A DNA stretch of 64,000 nucleotides from Clostridia bacterium. Its GTDB lineage: Bacteria > Bacillota > Clostridia > Christensenellales > CAG-138. The stretch is taken from contig JAFRNW010000018.1 in assembly GCA_017429985.1 (NCBI GenBank), positions 124,001-188,000 of the forward strand. The letters are read 5' to 3'. Made by a program: the position numbers and the translations under genes. Below the pieces are notes generated by a model. It had not been told where the DNA came from. It worked only from the letters and a program-made list of their open reading frames with translations, and did not search any database. This document shows positions 60,655 to 64,000 of the stretch, piece after piece (position 1 is the first letter of the stretch; the number at the start of each line of letters is the position of its first letter).

Positions 60655-61555
60655 TACGGAATTCAACAGGACACAGACGGTAAAATTCCTGGTATGGACC
60701 TTCGCTCTCGCGTATCTCATTCAGTTCGGCGCGTCTTTCCTCTTTAAAAGCGGAAACGCTGGCATCGGGCAGATGATCATCGCGGCCGTGATGTTTGTTC
60801 CCACGCTGGGCGTGCTGCTTTCCGGCGCGCCGCTGAAGAACATGGGATGGAAACCGCAGATCCGGAAAAACATCGGACCCTTCCTGACCGCCTGGTTTGC
60901 CCCGTTGATTCTGACTGCTGCCGGCGCCTGCCTGTACTTCCTGCTTTTCCCCTCCCACCTCGATCTGAGCGGAAAATATCTTGCGGAAGCAGTCGGCGCG
61001 GAGGCGCTGAATCAGCTTGAGGCGCAGGGTCTCACCTATCCTCTGTATATCCTGATAAGCGCCGTCAGCAGTATGATCTATGCGCCGTTCCTCAACATGT
61101 TCCTGGCGCTGGGAGAAGAAATCGGCTGGCGCGGATTTCTGTATCCGCAGCTGAAAGCGCGGTTCGGGACAGGGACCGGCCGGCTGCTGGGCGGCGTCAT
61201 CTGGGGCGCCTGGCACTGGCCGCTCATCTGGCTGATCGGTTACGAATACGGCGCCGCATCGGGCAACCCTGCAGGGTATTTCGGATTTCCTGTCACCGGG
61301 ATGCTGCTCTTCTGCGTCATCACCGCAGGATGGGGTGTCCTGCACGACTGGCTGTATGAAAAAAGCGGGAGCATCTGGGTGCCCTCGCTCTTCCACGGAG
61401 CAATCAACGCGGCAGCCGCTCTCCCGCTGACGGTCTGTCTGACCAACACCGGCTCAGCAAGGCTTCTGGGGCCGGTGCCGAACGGGCTCATCGCCGGTCT
61501 GCCTTTCCTTACGGCGGCTGCCGTCCTGACGCTGCGCAGGAAAAAGACGGAATAA
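60647..61555 (+). CDS. CPBP-family intramembrane protease (CAAX/Abi-like)
   Basis: The start is ATG 60647 behind CCGGAGGAAG. The 302-residue protein has about eight membrane helices and the CPBP motifs: EEIGWRGFLYPQL (Glu-Glu and Arg), GAWHWPLIWL (His) and LFHGAINAAAALPL (His). Such proteases cut membrane substrates or act in bacteriocin self-immunity. Translational coupling to the membrane-tethered MerR protein suggests one functional unit; cleavage of the regulator is an attractive but unproven idea. Confidence 0.92.
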   Translation: MHDTEFNRTQTVKFLVWTFALAYLIQFGASFLFKSGNAGIGQMIIAAVMFVPTLGVLLSGAPLKNMGWKPQIRKNIGPFLTAWFAPLILTAAGACLYFLLFPSHLDLSGKYLAEAVGAEALNQLEAQGLTYPLYILISAVSSMIYAPFLNMFLALGEEIGWRGFLYPQLKARFGTGTGRLLGGVIWGAWHWPLIWLIGYEYGAASGNPAGYFGFPVTGMLLFCVITAGWGVLHDWLYEKSGSIWVPSLFHGAINAAAALPLTVCLTNTGSARLLGPVPNGLIAGLPFLTAAAVLTLRRKKTE

Positions 61556-61593
61556 CCGGTCCCTTGGATTATCATGTTTCTTTCAACGATTGA

Positions 61594-61628
61594 AAAAGAC
61601 TGCAATGCCTAAAAGGCACAGCAGTCTT
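61594..61628. terminator. Bidirectional terminator between the protease and radical SAM genes
   Basis: AAGACTGC and GCAGTCTT with inner TGCCT/AGGCA pairing form the stem. Rightward it is followed by CATTTTTC, leftward by TTTCAA, so it can end both convergent transcripts. Confidence 0.82.
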
Positions 61629-62716
61629 CATTTTTCTTCCCGGTTATCCTTCAGCAACTGTTTCACACATAACAACGGTTCATTGGAATTCCAGTCCCAT
61701 GAGTGTGCGGAATCACCGCCGCATATCACTCGGTCCTCACAGTATCTGCAAAGTTGGCTTTTATCCGTTCTATCAGTGCGAAAGATCCGGAACCTATGGC
61801 TCCAAACATCCCAGAAGTCATCCTTATGAATGTTTCCTTGTATAAGTGACGGCAGGTTTTCTATATCCAGACATGTGCAAATATCTCCGTTGCTTCGAAC
61901 AGATGCCACGTATATCCCTGCTCCGCAGAAAAAATAATTGTTTCTTACCATGCGTTCCATATTCAGGCCCAGAAAATGCGAGCAACCGTATGTCACTTCC
62001 ATGGAACAGGCAGGATCATAACGTTTTGATTGGATAAAGGCCAGAAGCTCTCTGAACTGCTCCCCGCTAAGAAGCAGATCGCTCATCTCGCACGCTCTTC
62101 CGATCGGTTCTACGTTGATGATTCTCCAGGATTTGATTCTCAGATCAGTTAAGAAGGAATACAGTTCCTCCAGTTCGCAGAAGTTGCTTGAATGGACAAC
62201 TGTCGTCACCTGTGGCGCATATCCCGCTTCCTGAAGGTTCCTGATCCCTTCGACGGCTTTTGCCCATGCGCCGGAGCTACCGCGAAGCGTATCGTGTGTT
62301 AATTCTAATCCGTCAAGACTGATGGAAACCGTTTCCATCATCGCCTTCTTTAGCTGTTGCGCCACATGCCTGTCGATGAGCGTTCCGTTGGTCGTCATCC
62401 CCCAATGAAATCCCAGCTCTTTCACTGTTCTCGCAATATGAAAGAAATCAGGATGGATCAGGGGCTCTCCCCCTGTCAGACAGACCATAGCGTTTTTCTT
62501 CGGAACAGAGCAAAGCGTTTTTTCAATGTCCTGCACGGACAAACGATCCCCGCTTGAACAGCACCGGCTGCCACAATGGGCACAGAATAAATTGCATGCA
62601 TTTGTCAGTTCGAAGAAAATCCAGCGAAGGTCCGGACTCTGGAATAAAGAATTGCGGTATGCTGCCAAGGCAGATAATTGGCTTCTTTTTAGCTCAGATA
62701 TGTCCCTGTTTGTCAC
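61628..62716 (-). CDS. Radical SAM/SPASM-domain protein
   Basis: GTG 62716 (GGAAGAA upstream) is the only credible start. The 362-residue protein has the radical SAM cluster motif CNLFCAHC (Cys41, Cys45, Cys48), the SAM-binding LTGGEPLIHPDFF, TTNGTLI and SISLDGLELTHDTLRG. A C-terminal SPASM-type region has CGAGIYVASVRSNGDICTCL and later CRYCEDRVICGG and LLC, giving auxiliary cluster cysteines. Such enzymes mature peptides or sulfatases. No sulfatase is nearby; the small double zinc-ribbon protein just upstream is the only neighbour. Lower GC than the region to the left. Confidence 0.92.
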   Translation of the reverse strand: MTNRDISELKRSQLSALAAYRNSLFQSPDLRWIFFELTNACNLFCAHCGSRCCSSGDRLSVQDIEKTLCSVPKKNAMVCLTGGEPLIHPDFFHIARTVKELGFHWGMTTNGTLIDRHVAQQLKKAMMETVSISLDGLELTHDTLRGSSGAWAKAVEGIRNLQEAGYAPQVTTVVHSSNFCELEELYSFLTDLRIKSWRIINVEPIGRACEMSDLLLSGEQFRELLAFIQSKRYDPACSMEVTYGCSHFLGLNMERMVRNNYFFCGAGIYVASVRSNGDICTCLDIENLPSLIQGNIHKDDFWDVWSHRFRIFRTDRTDKSQLCRYCEDRVICGGDSAHSWDWNSNEPLLCVKQLLKDNREEK

Positions 62717-62766
62717 TTCATTCTTCCAAACAAACGATGGATGGACCCGTCTTTTGCATTGATGGT

Positions 62767-63033
62767 TTAAATTTCCTTAATCGAAACTTTTGCACCACAT
62801 TGCGGACAGAAGTCCTCTTCATCGATCATCAGTTCCGTTTCCCATGAATATTTGCACTCTGGACAGACATGTTTGCGTTTGACCGGCATCGGTCCGTAGA
62901 TCGTATAAAACTCTTGGATTATGTAGTCGGGATTATCCATTGGCGCACCGCAGTAACGGCAGTATTTATCTCCTTCCCGCCATGTATTCCGGCAGTTTCT
63001 GCAGACCTTTTCCTTCGGCATATTACTGTTCAT
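62767..63033 (-). CDS. Small double zinc-ribbon protein
   Basis: The start is ATG 63033 behind GGAGGAGG. The 88-residue protein has two rubredoxin-like knuckle pairs: CRNC...CRYCG (N-terminal ribbon) and CPEC...CPQCG (C-terminal ribbon), joined by a segment IIQEFYTIYGPMPVKRKHV. It is 50 bp upstream of the radical SAM gene in the same direction. It could be a metal-binding partner or even a substrate, but it does not look like a classical leader/core precursor. No membrane segment. Confidence 0.82.
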   Translation of the reverse strand: MNSNMPKEKVCRNCRNTWREGDKYCRYCGAPMDNPDYIIQEFYTIYGPMPVKRKHVCPECKYSWETELMIDEEDFCPQCGAKVSIKEI

Positions 63034-63231
63034 ACGGTCCTCCTCCAATTATTCCGATCAATCCGCGCAATTATTACAGAACTTCCAATTTACATGTTTT
63101 AAATTCAGCTCTTTTTTGCTTAATTTACGGCACATGCCTTCCGTTTAGAAGAATGATTCCTCTCTTTCTGAGCGCTTAGGGGCAGACATTCCATCCGAGT
63201 CTCATTTTGGTTCAAGACCCCGGCTGCGTGA

Positions 63232-64000
63232 TCAGCTGCCGCTTTCCCCCATACTGCCGATCTCGGTATCAAGGACTTTCCCATATGCGGCGTCGTCGAT
63301 TTGATCGCTGAAATCGATCTCCAGCGTTTTCGTCAGCGTGCAGCCGTAATGTGCAAGATACTGGGTGATCCGCAGTGTCAGAGTGCCTTGCTCAGGCATC
63401 CAGTCCGGCCGCTTGATCACAAGGATCACGTTCGGCTCCGACTCGAGACCGAGCGCCACCAGGTCAGGATCCGGCGCCTTGGTCTCTGTCCTGCATTCCG
63501 CTTCGGTCACTTTCCTGCCGCCGTATTCTGCGCTGACGCTGAAGATCCCGGGCTCCGTCACCAGATCGGGACGGTCGATGACAAAGCGCCAGTTTTCCGA
63601 TTTATCGTACGTTCCGACCTCGAAGCTGTCCGGATAACCGTTCTCGCGTGCAAACGATCCGGTACCCCAGTAGCGGGCGTACAGTCCCTCTTCGGGAGCG
63701 GGCTCGGCTGATAGATGAATGCTCTCCTCCTGTCCGCTGTCTTCGGATTTATAAAGGACCGCGACCTCCATCTCCGGTTCCGGCTCGAGATTGTTGTTCA
63801 TATAGTAGTCCATGTGGGAAAAATAGAACTCTGCGACGTCAAACGCAGGAATCTTCAGGATCCCTGATTGAATCGCCGGATCCCCTTCCTCCCAGGAATA
63901 GGACTCCATCAGCTCGTCCAGATTCCGCTCGAACAGCTCCACGGTAACGGAGCGAACCGACTCCGGATTGGAAAGAAGGACCCATGCGTGGTATTCCGAG
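63232..64000 (-). CDS. Unknown protein, C-terminal part; runs off the window
   Basis: The open frame continues to the window edge (reading SEYHAWVLLSNPESVRSVTVELFERN upstream of an internal GTG at 63942), so the true start lies beyond 64000. About 255 residues are visible, beta-rich, with Gly/Pro turns (ARYWGTGSFARENGYPDSFE; PDWMPEQGTLTLRITQYLAH) and no cysteine cluster or membrane segment. An extracellular or immunoglobulin-like beta-domain role is possible. I do not recognise the family. Confidence 0.6.
   Translation of the reverse strand, partial: SEYHAWVLLSNPESVRSVTVELFERNLDELMESYSWEEGDPAIQSGILKIPAFDVAEFYFSHMDYYMNNNLEPEPEMEVAVLYKSEDSGQEESIHLSAEPAPEEGLYARYWGTGSFARENGYPDSFEVGTYDKSENWRFVIDRPDLVTEPGIFSVSAEYGGRKVTEAECRTETKAPDPDLVALGLESEPNVILVIKRPDWMPEQGTLTLRITQYLAHYGCTLTKTLEIDFSDQIDDAAYGKVLDTEIGSMGESGS

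Overview
The window looks like a chromosomal piece of a GC-rich (mid-to-high 50s % GC by eye) Gram-positive member of Bacillota, most likely class Clostridia. Signs are the phenylalanyl T-box leader, NrdR, small S21, RmuC, PrsA-like lipoproteins, strong AAGGAGG ribosome sites, TTGACA/TATAAT promoters and many MKK...AC lipoprotein signal peptides. No outer-membrane genes are seen. Genus cannot be read from the sequence.

Layout. (1) 1-12.6 kb is a regulon-like locus. Four HAD-superfamily paralogs and an unusual phosphoglycerate-mutase-like gene run leftward. A LacI-type regulator, a PHP phosphoesterase and a PfkB kinase run rightward. After an mgtC-like gene come a fifth HAD paralog and an AfuABC/FbpABC-class ABC importer (fused permease, ATPase, lipoprotein). 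Three copies of a GTAAACGTTTAC-like operator, each just downstream of a TTGACA-18 bp promoter, tie the three transcripts together. I infer uptake and processing of a phosphorylated organic compound; this is the best candidate for an undescribed system. (2) 12.6-15.7 kb holds a small membrane protein, a ComEC-like metallo-hydrolase and a repeat-built lipoprotein. (3) 15.9-27.3 kb is a leftward block of ABC exporter parts: two ATPases, a MacB-type permease, a large FtsX-type permease, two membrane-fusion proteins flanking one ATPase, a secreted helical protein, a 27-residue micro-ORF and a PrsA-like foldase. (4) 27.3-30.9 kb is housekeeping (pgeF, nrdR, rpsU) plus a secreted beta-helix lipoprotein. 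(5) 31-36.8 kb is envelope-related: GT4 and GT2 glycosyltransferases, a polytopic protein that may be GT-C-like, XdhC, and a metallo-hydrolase homolog that has lost its metal site. (6) 36.8-40.5 kb is T-box-pheS-pheT. (7) 41-43.7 kb is a D-aminoacylase-type amidohydrolase coupled to a PfkB kinase. (8) 43.7-45.4 kb is an AT-rich insert carrying a diverged paralog of the polytopic protein of region 5. (9) 45.4-52 kb has a TupA-like ATP-grasp coupled to glycogen phosphorylase, then a Crp/Fnr regulator with its own operator and a NitT/TauT-type ABC importer. (10) 52-55.6 kb has an NlpC/P60 hydrolase, a stand-alone transketolase C-terminal domain, rmuC and tRNA-Arg(ACG). (11) 55.8-59.6 kb is a partly decayed sugar locus: a GH43/GH42 chimeric pseudogene, an intact DUF4867 and fucose-isomerase-like pair, and ridA with an amber codon. 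(12) 59.8-64 kb has a MerR regulator fused to a membrane/zinc-ribbon tail with a MerR-type promoter, a CPBP protease, a radical SAM/SPASM enzyme, a double zinc-ribbon protein and a truncated unknown gene.

Starts were moved from the longest open frame wherever a ribosome site and family alignment supported it. All family calls come from reading motifs, not from database searches.
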